From assembly GCA_030592355.1 (NCBI GenBank), contig JAUVJE010000130.1:1-7006 (forward strand): a stretch of 7,006 nucleotides of DNA, in the 5' to 3' direction. The stretch is from Clostridia bacterium. Its GTDB lineage: Bacteria > Bacillota > Clostridia > DUPQ01. Of the stretch, positions 1 to 6,641 are shown in pieces. The position numbers were made by a program, and so were the translations under genes. Position 1 is the stretch's first letter, and the number at the start of each line of letters is the position of its first letter. The notes under the pieces were generated by a model. The model saw nothing but the letters and a program-made list of their open reading frames with translations. It made no database searches and was not told the DNA's origin.

Positions 1-105
1 AAAATTAACATTATTGCTTCTCTGACCGACGGCGAGAAAATAACCCGGGAAGGCAGAGAACATGCTTTGAAAATCCTAAAAGAAAGCAATAGAAACTTTA
101 ATTGA
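1..105 (+). CDS. C-terminal end of an unrecognised protein (5' truncated by window edge)
   Basis: Frame 1 is open from the first base to a TGA stop at 103-105 and gives 34 residues, beginning KINIIASLTDGEKITREG and ending in NFN. After a short hydrophobic strand-like segment (INIIASL), the tail looks like one amphipathic, charged helix (GREHALKILKES). This fits the last strand and helix of a soluble alpha/beta enzyme, but it is too short to assign a family and I do not recognise it. The stop lies 43 nt before the start of the uronate isomerase-like gene on the same strand, and no terminator hairpin is visible between them. The two are therefore probably co-transcribed, and this gene may belong to the same sugar-acid pathway; that is inference from position only. 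Confidence 0.5.
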   Translation, partial: KINIIASLTDGEKITREGREHALKILKESNRNFN

Positions 106-125
106 ACAACCAAAGAGGCTATAAT
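97..125 (+). promoter_or_regulatory. Weak candidate promoter before the uronate isomerase-like gene
   Basis: A perfect TATAAT box lies at 120-125. The only correctly spaced upstream hexamer, TTTAAT at 97-102 with a 17-nt spacer, matches the -35 consensus at just three positions. Transcription would start near 131-133, immediately before the ribosome binding site at 135-140. In such an A/T-rich genome a lone TATAAT occurs easily by chance, so this is only a possible internal promoter of the cluster. Confidence 0.22.
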
Positions 126-148
126 GATTTCATTAGGGGGATTCAATA

Positions 149-1390
149 ATGAAAAAAGCTGATATCAGACGGATAGTAGAAAAGAATATTACTGATGTAA
201 AAATAATTGATATTCATACACACCTTTTTCCGGCTTCTTTTGGAGAGCTGGCATTATGGGGACCCGATGAACTTATTACATATCATTACCTGATTGCTGA
301 AGCAATTAGAGCGACGCATATTAATCCCAGCAAATTTTTCGGCATGGGAAAAGCAGAACAAGCAGATTTTATTTTCAAAGAATTATTTATAAATAGAAGC
401 CCGATAAGCGAGTCATGCAGGGGAGTACTGACAACCTTCAGTACACTGGGAATTAATCTGGATTCGATGAATCTGGATGATTTCAGAAAATTCTTTTCTA
501 AAATTACAATTAAAGAATACATAGATAAGGTTTTCGATATTACAGGAATAGAAAAAGTTGTTATGACAAATGATCCCTTTGATAAAACAGAAGTTGCTTA
601 CTGGGTCAATGATATCGAAATTGATAAAAGATTTATTTCAGCTTTACGGCTTGATATCTTACTAAACGATTATCAGACTGCACGATATGAATTAATAAAA
701 ATGGGATTTGAAGTCGGAAGGAGCCTTAATGGAATAGCTAAAAGAGAAATCATAAGATTTCTAAAGGAAAACATCAAGAAAACAAATGCTGTTTATATGG
801 CTGTTTCACTACCGCCTGACTTTAAAATGCCGGGAAAAACTATTCGAAATACTCTCCTTGAAGAATGTGTTTTCGAAGTTGCGGTTGAATTAGACATACC
901 TGTAGCTTTTATGATTGGAGTTAAAAGAAATGTAAATCCGGATTTACAGCTCGCAGGAGGAAGTGTTGGGAAAAGCAATATAGAAAGCATTGAGTATATT
1001 TGTCAAAAATATCCAAAAATTAAATTTATGACAACCATGCTTTCCAGAGAAAATCAGCATGAGTTATGTGTGACGGCAAGAAAGTTTAATAATCTTTATC
1101 TTTTTGGTTGCTGGTGGTTTCTGAACAATCCTGTCTTAATTGAGGAAATAACCAGAATGCGTATGGAATTACTTGGAACGTCGTTTCTGCCGCAGCATTC
1201 TGACGCAAGGGTATTTGATCAGCTTATTTACAAATGGAAACACAGTAAAAAAATCATTTCGAAAGTTTTAATTGATAAATATGAAGATTTATACGATACC
1301 GGTTGGCCATTGGATGAAGAAACCATGAAAAATGATATTGTAAATTTATTTGGAAGAAGTTTTTATAACTTCCTTAAACTAAAACTTTAG
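149..1390 (+). CDS. Divergent uronate isomerase (amidohydrolase superfamily, Bh0493-like)
   Basis: This cytoplasmic enzyme of 413 residues probably interconverts an aldo-uronate and its keto form, for example D-galacturonate and D-tagaturonate. It starts with the amidohydrolase metal motif, D21-I-H23-T-H25. Later come a YMAVSLPP segment (216-223), S299-RENQHE, G320-CWWF, and H350-S-D352-A-R354 followed by YKWKHSKK (361-368). The last block matches the family position of the metal-binding aspartate and substrate-binding arginine. From memory, these blocks closely resemble Bacillus halodurans Bh0493, a short, divergent uronate isomerase reported to act on D-galacturonate. Classical UxaC proteins are longer (about 470 residues), so I give no symbol. 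The start is set by AGGGGG at 135-140, 8 nt before ATG. No signal peptide is seen. The HAD gene follows after 8 nt. Uronate isomerase is a confident family call; the exact substrate is inferred. Confidence 0.88.
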   Translation: MKKADIRRIVEKNITDVKIIDIHTHLFPASFGELALWGPDELITYHYLIAEAIRATHINPSKFFGMGKAEQADFIFKELFINRSPISESCRGVLTTFSTLGINLDSMNLDDFRKFFSKITIKEYIDKVFDITGIEKVVMTNDPFDKTEVAYWVNDIEIDKRFISALRLDILLNDYQTARYELIKMGFEVGRSLNGIAKREIIRFLKENIKKTNAVYMAVSLPPDFKMPGKTIRNTLLEECVFEVAVELDIPVAFMIGVKRNVNPDLQLAGGSVGKSNIESIEYICQKYPKIKFMTTMLSRENQHELCVTARKFNNLYLFGCWWFLNNPVLIEEITRMRMELLGTSFLPQHSDARVFDQLIYKWKHSKKIISKVLIDKYEDLYDTGWPLDEETMKNDIVNLFGRSFYNFLKLKL

Positions 1391-1398
1391 GGGAATTC

Positions 1399-2094
1399 AT
1401 GTATAAATTACTGATATTTGATGCAGATTACACTTTATTTGATTTTGATAAAGCAGAAAAAAATGCCTTAACAAGGGTTTCAGGCGATTTTGGCAAAATG
1501 TTTGACGATAACCATATTGATTTGTATAAGCAAATCAATATGTCTCTATGGAAAAAGTTTGAAAAAAATGAAATTTCACAGAATAAAATAAAAACCGAAA
1601 GATTCCGGATATTTTTTGAACGTGCAGGTATAGAAGCTGATTTTCATGAGGGAGCCGATAAATATTTGTTCTATCTTTCGCAAGGGTGCTGCTTATTGCC
1701 GGGGGCAGGGGACTTAATTTTAAATTTAAAAAATAAATATAAACTTGGGTTGCTGACAAACGGAATTTCAAACGTTCAGCACCCAAGACTTGAAAATTCT
1801 GCTTTGAGCGATGTTTTTGATGCTGTAGTGGTTTCAGGTGACGTGGGAATAAGTAAACCGAATCCCAAAATTTTCAAAATTGTCGCTGAGAAAGCTGGAT
1901 TTAAAGATAAATCAGAAATGCTTATGATAGGTGACAGCCTGACATCTGATATTAAAGGTGGAATTAATTACGGCATTGATACATGCTGGTATAATCCCAA
2001 AAACAAATCAAATTTGACGGATGTAAAACCTAAATATGAAATAGATGAACTAACTGAATTATACAATATTCTAAAAGAGGTGAAACCATCATGA
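1399..2094 (+). CDS. yjjG: HAD-family phosphatase, YjjG/YfnB type
   Basis: A 231-residue haloacid dehalogenase-fold phosphatase, close to the length of Escherichia coli YjjG. Motif I is D8-A-D10-Y-T-L with the nucleophile D8 and acid/base D10. Tyrosine stands where many HAD enzymes have glycine; YjjG itself has DADETL. Motif II is L119-T120-N121-G, motif III is S152-K153-P154-N-P, and motif IV is G178-D179-S-L-T-S-D184. Residues about 15-90 form the helical cap expected of subfamily I. YjjG/YfnB enzymes dephosphorylate nucleoside monophosphates, including non-canonical pyrimidine nucleotides; related members act on sugar phosphates. Here a sugar-phosphate substrate is possible because of the neighbours, but that is inference. 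The ribosome binding site AGGGGA begins within the TAG stop of the upstream gene, 4 nt before the ATG, indicating coupled translation. The 3' end overlaps the SDR gene by 4 nt. Confidence 0.85.
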   Translation: MYKLLIFDADYTLFDFDKAEKNALTRVSGDFGKMFDDNHIDLYKQINMSLWKKFEKNEISQNKIKTERFRIFFERAGIEADFHEGADKYLFYLSQGCCLLPGAGDLILNLKNKYKLGLLTNGISNVQHPRLENSALSDVFDAVVVSGDVGISKPNPKIFKIVAEKAGFKDKSEMLMIGDSLTSDIKGGINYGIDTCWYNPKNKSNLTDVKPKYEIDELTELYNILKEVKPS

Positions 2095-3029
2095 ATGTGC
2101 TTATAACCGGAGGACTTAGTAATTTAGGATTAGCTGTAATTTCAGAACTTTCAGAGAAAGATATTAATGTATCTGTGTTGGATGTTAAAAATAAAAAAAA
2201 TAAAAAGAGATATAAAAAAAATAAAAACCTAATTAATAAAATATTTTTCAATGACAATAGGTCTGCATCAGTTTTGAGTAAAGCTATTTCTGATTGCAAT
2301 TGTATTATTTATATGGGTAATGATGAAAGCATACAAAGCATTGGGAATCTTATTAATGAAATAAATAATTCCGGTAGCAAATCATGTCTTATTTGTATTT
2401 CTACCAGTAAAGTTATGGGACCTACTCAGGCGAAAAAACCTCCCATAAAGACAAGTGATAAGATTAATTGTATAAATGGAATAATTATTTCAAATGTAAA
2501 CAAGGAAAAAGAAATAATTTCATCAGGAATAAGGCATTCTATCTTAAGACTCACGTATGTACTTGACACAAGCGGGGATTACAATGACGATATGATGAAG
2601 ATTTTATACGAGCATCCTTTGGATGGAAGAATAGAGGTTATATTAGATTTGGATGCTGCCGCCGCTATTGTAAATGCGTCAATTTCATTATTATCTGATA
2701 ATGTGATTAATAAAAAAACCTTTTTCATAGGCGGCGGAAAAGCAAATGGATGCCAAATTTACAACAGGACGTTAATCAATGGTATTTTAAGTGAAATGGG
2801 TATTGGAATGATTGATGAAAATTGCTTTTTAAAGGATTTAAACAATTACTGCTTTGATTGGTATGATACTGAAAAAAGTAACGAATTGCTTAAATATCAA
2901 AATCATTCTTTTAATGATTATCTTGATATTTTAAGAATCAAAACAAAGAACGGCGGACCTGTCGTTAAATATCTTGCTCCTAAAATTAGAGCGACATTGG
3001 AAAAAGAATCACCTTATCTAAAGAAGTAA
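2091..3029 (+). CDS. NAD-dependent epimerase/dehydratase-like protein (extended SDR) with degenerate active site
   Basis: A 312-residue protein with the N-terminal Rossmann fold of extended short-chain dehydrogenases. The nucleotide motif is T6-G-G-L-S-N-L-G13; serine 10 replaces the middle glycine of TGxxGxxG. Aspartate 31 after the second strand suggests NAD rather than NADP. The active-site serine region is I103-S-T-S-K-V-M-G. At the YxxxK position the sequence reads S134-N-V-N-K138, so the lysine is kept and the tyrosine is missing. The C-terminal part looks normal for nucleoside-sugar epimerase relatives: FFIGGGKANG (211-220), then F255-D-W-Y-D-T and L267-K-Y-Q. Residues 33-50 are almost entirely Lys/Asn/Arg. 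The ATG overlaps the HAD stop (ATGA), with AGAGGTG at 2076-2082 as ribosome binding site. It may act on a sugar or sugar acid from the same pathway, or may have lost oxidoreductase activity. No substrate can be named. Confidence 0.78.
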   Translation: MNVLITGGLSNLGLAVISELSEKDINVSVLDVKNKKNKKRYKKNKNLINKIFFNDNRSASVLSKAISDCNCIIYMGNDESIQSIGNLINEINNSGSKSCLICISTSKVMGPTQAKKPPIKTSDKINCINGIIISNVNKEKEIISSGIRHSILRLTYVLDTSGDYNDDMMKILYEHPLDGRIEVILDLDAAAAIVNASISLLSDNVINKKTFFIGGGKANGCQIYNRTLINGILSEMGIGMIDENCFLKDLNNYCFDWYDTEKSNELLKYQNHSFNDYLDILRIKTKNGGPVVKYLAPKIRATLEKESPYLKK

Positions 3030-3176
3030 TCATAAAAATAAATTTTATTGAAAATTACAACCTTTATAAAATTTCTTTAACTTTATTTTCATATGAAATA
3101 ATAAGAAAAGATATTAAACATTTAAAACTGAACATTTTTCCAGGTGTTCTTCATAAACTCTTCTGAAACAACAAAT

Positions 3177-3207
3177 AAAAATGAACCATTGTTATTGGTT
3201 CATTTTT
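3177..3207. terminator. Bidirectional intrinsic terminator between convergent units
   Basis: A perfect 12-bp inverted repeat, AAAAATGAACCA (3177-3188) and TGGTTCATTTTT (3196-3207), encloses a 7-nt loop. Read on the - strand it lies just after the tRNA-Arg CCA end (3211) and is followed by ATTTGTTGTTT, so it would end the tRNA transcript. Read on the + strand the stem runs into T5 then GTTTGG, so it could also stop read-through from the SDR gene about 150 nt upstream. The core stem TGAACCA/TGGTTCA is only moderately GC-rich; the outer pairs are A-U. Confidence 0.8.
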
Positions 3208-3210
3208 GTT

Positions 3211-3287
<77 letters not shown>

Positions 3288-3290
3288 AAA

Positions 3291-3364
3291 TGGAGCGGGT
3301 GGTGGGAATCGAACCCACACGACCAGCTTGGAAGGCTGGGGTTCTGCCACTGAACTACACCCGC
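3291..3364 (-). tRNA. tRNA-Gly, anticodon TCC
   Basis: The reverse complement gives a 74-nt cloverleaf with an encoded CCA (TGG at 3291-3293). The acceptor arm GCGGGTG/CACCCGC is fully paired and the discriminator is U, as usual for bacterial tRNA-Gly. The D-stem is GTTC/GAAC. The anticodon stem is CCAGC/GCTGG with loop CTTCCAA; the anticodon TCC corresponds to + strand GGA at 3330-3332. The T-arm is GTGGG-TTCGATT-CCCAC. It decodes GGA and GGG. It is the promoter-proximal gene of a two-tRNA unit, with its 5' end about 15 nt downstream of the predicted transcription start. Confidence 0.97.
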
Positions 3365-3385
3365 ACATTACATTTGACTTAAAGT

Positions 3386-3414
3386 ATTATACATTCTGCT
3401 TATTTTGTTGTCAA
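3386..3414 (-). promoter_or_regulatory. Consensus sigma-A promoter of the tRNA-Gly/tRNA-Arg unit
   Basis: On the - strand, TTGACA (complement of 3409-3414) and TATAAT (complement of 3386-3391) are both perfect consensus hexamers with an optimal 17-nt spacer. The start site should fall near 3379, giving a leader of roughly 15 nt before the mature 5' end of tRNA-Gly. Near-perfect promoters are typical of stable RNA genes. Confidence 0.88.
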
Positions 3415-3476
3415 TATAATAATAAAGCTTAATTCTCAGTCTCAAAAATCATGATGGGAGCTAATAAGATCATATT

Positions 3477-3491
3477 TTTGCCTAGGGCAAA
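3477..3491. repeat. Short palindrome in the divergent intergenic region
   Basis: TTTGCC (3477-3482) and GGCAAA (3486-3491) form a perfect 6-bp inverted repeat around TAG. It lies between the tRNA promoter and the promoter of the flavoprotein operon, about 50 nt upstream of the latter's -35 box. It could be an operator for a dimeric regulator, but it is short, lies upstream of rather than inside either promoter, and has no second copy in the window. Confidence 0.25.
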
Positions 3492-3541
3492 TTACAGATG
3501 AAGTGGATAGAACATGATGGGAAAAACGGTGATTATTCATC

Positions 3542-3570
3542 TTGTAAGGAATGATTTAAATATGTATACT
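3542..3570 (+). promoter_or_regulatory. Likely promoter of the flavoprotein-RNase-desulfurase operon
   Basis: TTGTAA (3542-3547) and TATACT (3565-3570) are separated by 17 nt; the first differs from the -35 consensus at two positions and the second from the -10 consensus at one. Transcription would begin near 3577, leaving a leader of only about 20 nt before the ATG at 3598, which leaves no room for a riboswitch. An overlapping TATAAT at 3570-3575 has a poorer spacing to the same -35 box. Confidence 0.5.
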
Positions 3571-3597
3571 ATAATAAATTATGGATAGGCAATTATT

Positions 3598-4986
3598 ATG
3601 ATACACAAACTTAATATTAATAATATAGAAAGGTATGATGTTGTAGTATGCGGTGGCGGAATGACCGGATTTGCAGCGGCCGTAACCTCGGCGCGGGTCG
3701 GTAAGAAAACGCTTCTTATTGAAAAAGGGACATGCCTTGGCGGTGTCGGTACGGCAGGCGGAGTTAATATTTTACTTGGTGGAATCAAGTACGGAGAGGA
3801 AAAATATAATTTCATAACAGGTGGATTGTTTAAAGAGCTTTATTATAATCTTCGTAAAACGGATGACTGCGTTGATATCTATAAAATTAATAGGGAAAGA
3901 AGCCCTCATGCATGGTATCCGGGCCTTGCGGAAAGCATAATATTTGATAATGAAGCAATGAAGGACCAGCTAGAGAGTATTGCAGTTGAATCCGGTGTAA
4001 AAATTAAGTATATGTCATATATTTTTGACGTAAAAACAAATGAAAATAACATTGACTATATTCTGATTACCGGCAAAAGTGGAAACACGGCGGTTAAAGC
4101 GGATGTATTCATTGATTCTACGGGTGATGCTGATATAGCTAAGATGAGCGGTTGTTCATATGTCCTGGGACGTGATGAAGACAACCTGATGACACCTGCA
4201 ACTTTGATAATGTTCCTTGAGGATGTCGATACAGAAAAAGTGTTGGAATACATAGAAAAAAATAAGAGTCCGAGATTCCGTGAAAAAATTAAATCGCTGC
4301 GTCAAAAAGGCGAGTGGCCGTTTGATTTTGATATCTTCATCAGCGCTCTTATAAATAAAGAAGGTTATCATATGGTGAATTCCATAAGACAGGTCGGAAT
4401 TGACGGAACAGATACGGATTCTCTTACAGAAGGAATAATTGAAGGTAGAAAAGAAAATAAGCAGCTGTTTAATATATTGAAAAAATATTTCCCGGGCTAT
4501 GAGAAAGCAAAAATTTCATCAATGACCGAGACAATCGGCATTAGAGAAACAAGAAGGATTATAGGTGAATTTGTTCTCACATTTAGCGCGCTAATGAGCG
4601 GAGAGGAATTTGACGATATAATTGCGCTTTCTTCTTATTGCTTTGACCTGCCTGATCCAAAGAGGCCCTCGCATCAACCGCTTGAAGGACAAAAAATCAA
4701 AAAAAGATATACAGAAATACCATATAGGTGCATGCTTCCTGATAAAATAGACAACCTTCTTGTCGCGGGCAGATCTATAAGCGTTGAGAGGGAAGTGCTT
4801 GGCCCCATTCGTGTTATGGGACCCTGCATAGGTATGGGACAGGCCGCAGGTGCAGCGGCGGCCATGGCGGCGGATAAGGACAGTTCGGTTAAAGATGTTG
4901 ATGTACTTCAACTTAAAGAGAAGTTGAAATCAATTAATTGTATTACAGATGAATCGCAGGTATGCGAAGTTAGGAATAATATATGA
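3598..4986 (+). CDS. FAD-dependent oxidoreductase (FAD_oxidored family)
   Basis: A 462-residue flavoprotein with an N-terminal FAD-binding Rossmann fold: Y13-DVVVCG followed by G19-x-G21-x-x-G24, and the ribose-binding glutamate E42 in LLIEKG. A C-L-G-G-V-G-T-A-G-G segment follows. T175-G-D-A-D179 is the second dinucleotide signature, and V389-A-G-R-S near the C-terminus with G-Q-A-A-G-A-A-A closes the FAD site. The I-R-E-T-R-R block near residue 317 and the overall layout match the FAD_oxidored proteins (Pfam PF12831). These are common, mostly uncharacterised cytoplasmic oxidoreductases with no agreed substrate. No signal peptide, membrane segment or iron-sulfur cysteine cluster is visible. 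The ribosome binding site is weak (GGATAGG at 3583-3589, 8 nt from the ATG), but the glycine motif starts at residue 19, so this start is sound. Its stop overlaps the next ATG (ATGA). Confidence 0.85.
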   Translation: MIHKLNINNIERYDVVVCGGGMTGFAAAVTSARVGKKTLLIEKGTCLGGVGTAGGVNILLGGIKYGEEKYNFITGGLFKELYYNLRKTDDCVDIYKINRERSPHAWYPGLAESIIFDNEAMKDQLESIAVESGVKIKYMSYIFDVKTNENNIDYILITGKSGNTAVKADVFIDSTGDADIAKMSGCSYVLGRDEDNLMTPATLIMFLEDVDTEKVLEYIEKNKSPRFREKIKSLRQKGEWPFDFDIFISALINKEGYHMVNSIRQVGIDGTDTDSLTEGIIEGRKENKQLFNILKKYFPGYEKAKISSMTETIGIRETRRIIGEFVLTFSALMSGEEFDDIIALSSYCFDLPDPKRPSHQPLEGQKIKKRYTEIPYRCMLPDKIDNLLVAGRSISVEREVLGPIRVMGPCIGMGQAAGAAAAMAADKDSSVKDVDVLQLKEKLKSINCITDESQVCEVRNNI

Positions 4987-6641
4987 AAGTTACTTTCCAT
5001 GGCGCAGCAAAAGGCGTTACCGGTTCAAACCACTATGTTGAGGCAGGCAATACCAGATTACTGGTGGACTGTGGGCTTTTCCAGGGTTCTTCTGCAACAA
5101 AAAAACGGAACTTTGAAGAGTTGCCCTACAATCCTGCAGATATTGATTTTGTTTTATTAACTCATGCTCACATTGACCATAGCGGAAGAATTCCCTTGCT
5201 TTATAAAAAAGGCTATAAAGGAGAAGTTCTCTGTACAAAACCCACAAAGGGACTTTGTGAGATCATGTTGCCTGACAGTGCATATATTCAAGAAAAGGAA
5301 ACAGAGTATAAAAACAGGAAAAGAAAACGTTCCGGAGGTAAATCGCTTTCTCCATTGTACACTATGGATGACGCACAAACAGCGGTGAGGCATTTTAAAT
5401 CCGTACAGTATGACAACATTATAAAGCTTAACGGAGAGGTCTCTGTCCGTTTCAGGGAAGCAGGACATATATTGGGCTCCGCTGCCATAGAAATCTGGAT
5501 TAACGAGAACAATAAAACAATTAAAACGGTTTTTTCAGGCGACTTGGGTAAATTTGATACTCCGATAATAAGAGATCCGTTTTTTATTGATGAAGCTGAT
5601 TACCTTGTAATTGAATCCACATACGGAAACAGGTTGCATGAATACAAAAGCAACAGGGAAAAGGCGATGTTCGACATTATCGAAGAAACCCTGATGAACA
5701 AAGGAACAGTTATTATCCCTTCATTTGCAGTGGGGCGAACACAGGAAATGATTTTTGGATTCAACAGACAGATTGATTTAAAAAACAGATACAAAATCAT
5801 CAAAAGAACGCCTGTTTATATTGATAGTCCGCTTGCTATATCGGCAACAGAAGTTTTTAAGAATAATGAAGAAGTATTTGATGATGAAGCTAAAGAATAT
5901 ATTTTCAGCGGCGATAATCCCCTTGATTTTGAAAACTTGATTTATACGAGAACAGCAGATGAATCAAAAGAAATAAATTTAAACAACGATCCAAAAATAA
6001 TAATATCAGCAAGCGGAATGTGCGATGCAGGGAGAATCAAACATCACCTAAAGCACAATCTTTGGAAAAGAAACTGTACGGTTCTTTTTGTAGGTTATCA
6101 GGCAGAGGGAACGCTTGGTAGAAGGCTGGTCGACGGAGCAAAATCAGTTAAAATTTTTAAGGACACCATTAAAGTGAACGCAAGGATTGAGATGATTGAC
6201 GGGTTTTCCGGTCATGGTGACAAAGAAGACCTTGATAAGTATATCGAAGGGTTTAAAACAAAACCGCAAAAAGTTTTTATTGTACATGGCGAAGAGGAGC
6301 AGCAGATTGGATTCAGTAAAAGGCTTAAAAATAAGTATGGGCTAAGTACAATAATACCGGACCCGGGACAAACCTTTGAGTTATCTTGCGCAGAATGTGT
6401 AGATTCCACACCGGAACCTAACCGGGAATTAACCAAACAAAAATTCAAACGACTCGAATTATTGAATATGATAAAGAAAGTCAAAGATGAAATTGATGAT
6501 CTAACTGATATAATATCAAATGACACGTTGAATTCTATGAATGACACAGAAATTAACAAAAGCATCGTGACATATAGCGGAATAGAAAACGAAATATATT
6601 CATTAATTGAATTACTGGAGAATATAAATGAAAAGAATTAG
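4983..6641 (+). CDS. Beta-CASP metallo-beta-lactamase-fold ribonuclease (COG1236/Ysh1-like)
   Basis: A 552-residue zinc-dependent RNA nuclease of the CPSF-73/TTHA0252 type, probably acting on RNA in the cytoplasm. All signature motifs are intact. Motif 1 is V28-D29-C-G, motif 2 is H61-A-H63-I-D65-H66, motif 3 is H162 in AGHILGSA, and motif 4 is S185-G-D187. The beta-CASP motifs are A (E211 in IESTYG), B (H411 in FSGHGD) and C (H435 in VHGE). The beta-CASP cap spans roughly 225-375 and includes SFAVGRTQE (247-255), SASGMCDAGR and GYQAEGTLGRR. Residues about 475-552 extend past the catalytic core and look mostly helical and highly charged, possibly a dimerisation tail. The motifs exclude an antibiotic-hydrolysing role. 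Endo- or exonuclease activity and target RNAs cannot be read from sequence. AGGA at 4972-4975, 7 nt from the ATG, sets the start inside the upstream stop. Confidence 0.9.
   Translation: MKVTFHGAAKGVTGSNHYVEAGNTRLLVDCGLFQGSSATKKRNFEELPYNPADIDFVLLTHAHIDHSGRIPLLYKKGYKGEVLCTKPTKGLCEIMLPDSAYIQEKETEYKNRKRKRSGGKSLSPLYTMDDAQTAVRHFKSVQYDNIIKLNGEVSVRFREAGHILGSAAIEIWINENNKTIKTVFSGDLGKFDTPIIRDPFFIDEADYLVIESTYGNRLHEYKSNREKAMFDIIEETLMNKGTVIIPSFAVGRTQEMIFGFNRQIDLKNRYKIIKRTPVYIDSPLAISATEVFKNNEEVFDDEAKEYIFSGDNPLDFENLIYTRTADESKEINLNNDPKIIISASGMCDAGRIKHHLKHNLWKRNCTVLFVGYQAEGTLGRRLVDGAKSVKIFKDTIKVNARIEMIDGFSGHGDKEDLDKYIEGFKTKPQKVFIVHGEEEQQIGFSKRLKNKYGLSTIIPDPGQTFELSCAECVDSTPEPNRELTKQKFKRLELLNMIKKVKDEIDDLTDIISNDTLNSMNDTEINKSIVTYSGIENEIYSLIELLENINEKN

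Noticed and set aside
3514..3588. Possible 24-codon leader peptide (MMGKTVIIHLVR...) before the flavoprotein
   Set aside because: It has no convincing ribosome binding site, and the likely operon promoter and start site lie inside or after it. No run of regulatory codons or attenuator hairpin follows.
3365..3597. Riboswitch or T-box leader upstream of the flavoprotein operon
   Set aside because: The best promoter leaves a leader of about 20 nt. The only other pairing seen, AGATGAA (3496-3502) with TTCATCT (3536-3542), is short with a 33-nt loop, and no terminator stem with a T-run is present.
4591..4911. 106-codon open frame on the - strand inside the flavoprotein gene
   Set aside because: It lies wholly opposite a well-supported gene, lacks a recognisable domain and has no clear ribosome binding site. 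It is a shadow frame.
6212..6565. 117-codon open frame on the - strand inside the ribonuclease gene
   Set aside because: Its Ser/Leu/Ile-rich, low-complexity translation is the complement of the A-rich coding strand, and it covers conserved beta-CASP motifs B and C. It is a shadow frame.
4983..6641. Beta-lactamase or other resistance enzyme
   Set aside because: The protein has the metallo-beta-lactamase fold, but motifs A, B and C (E211, H411, H435) and the beta-CASP insert mark the RNA-processing branch.
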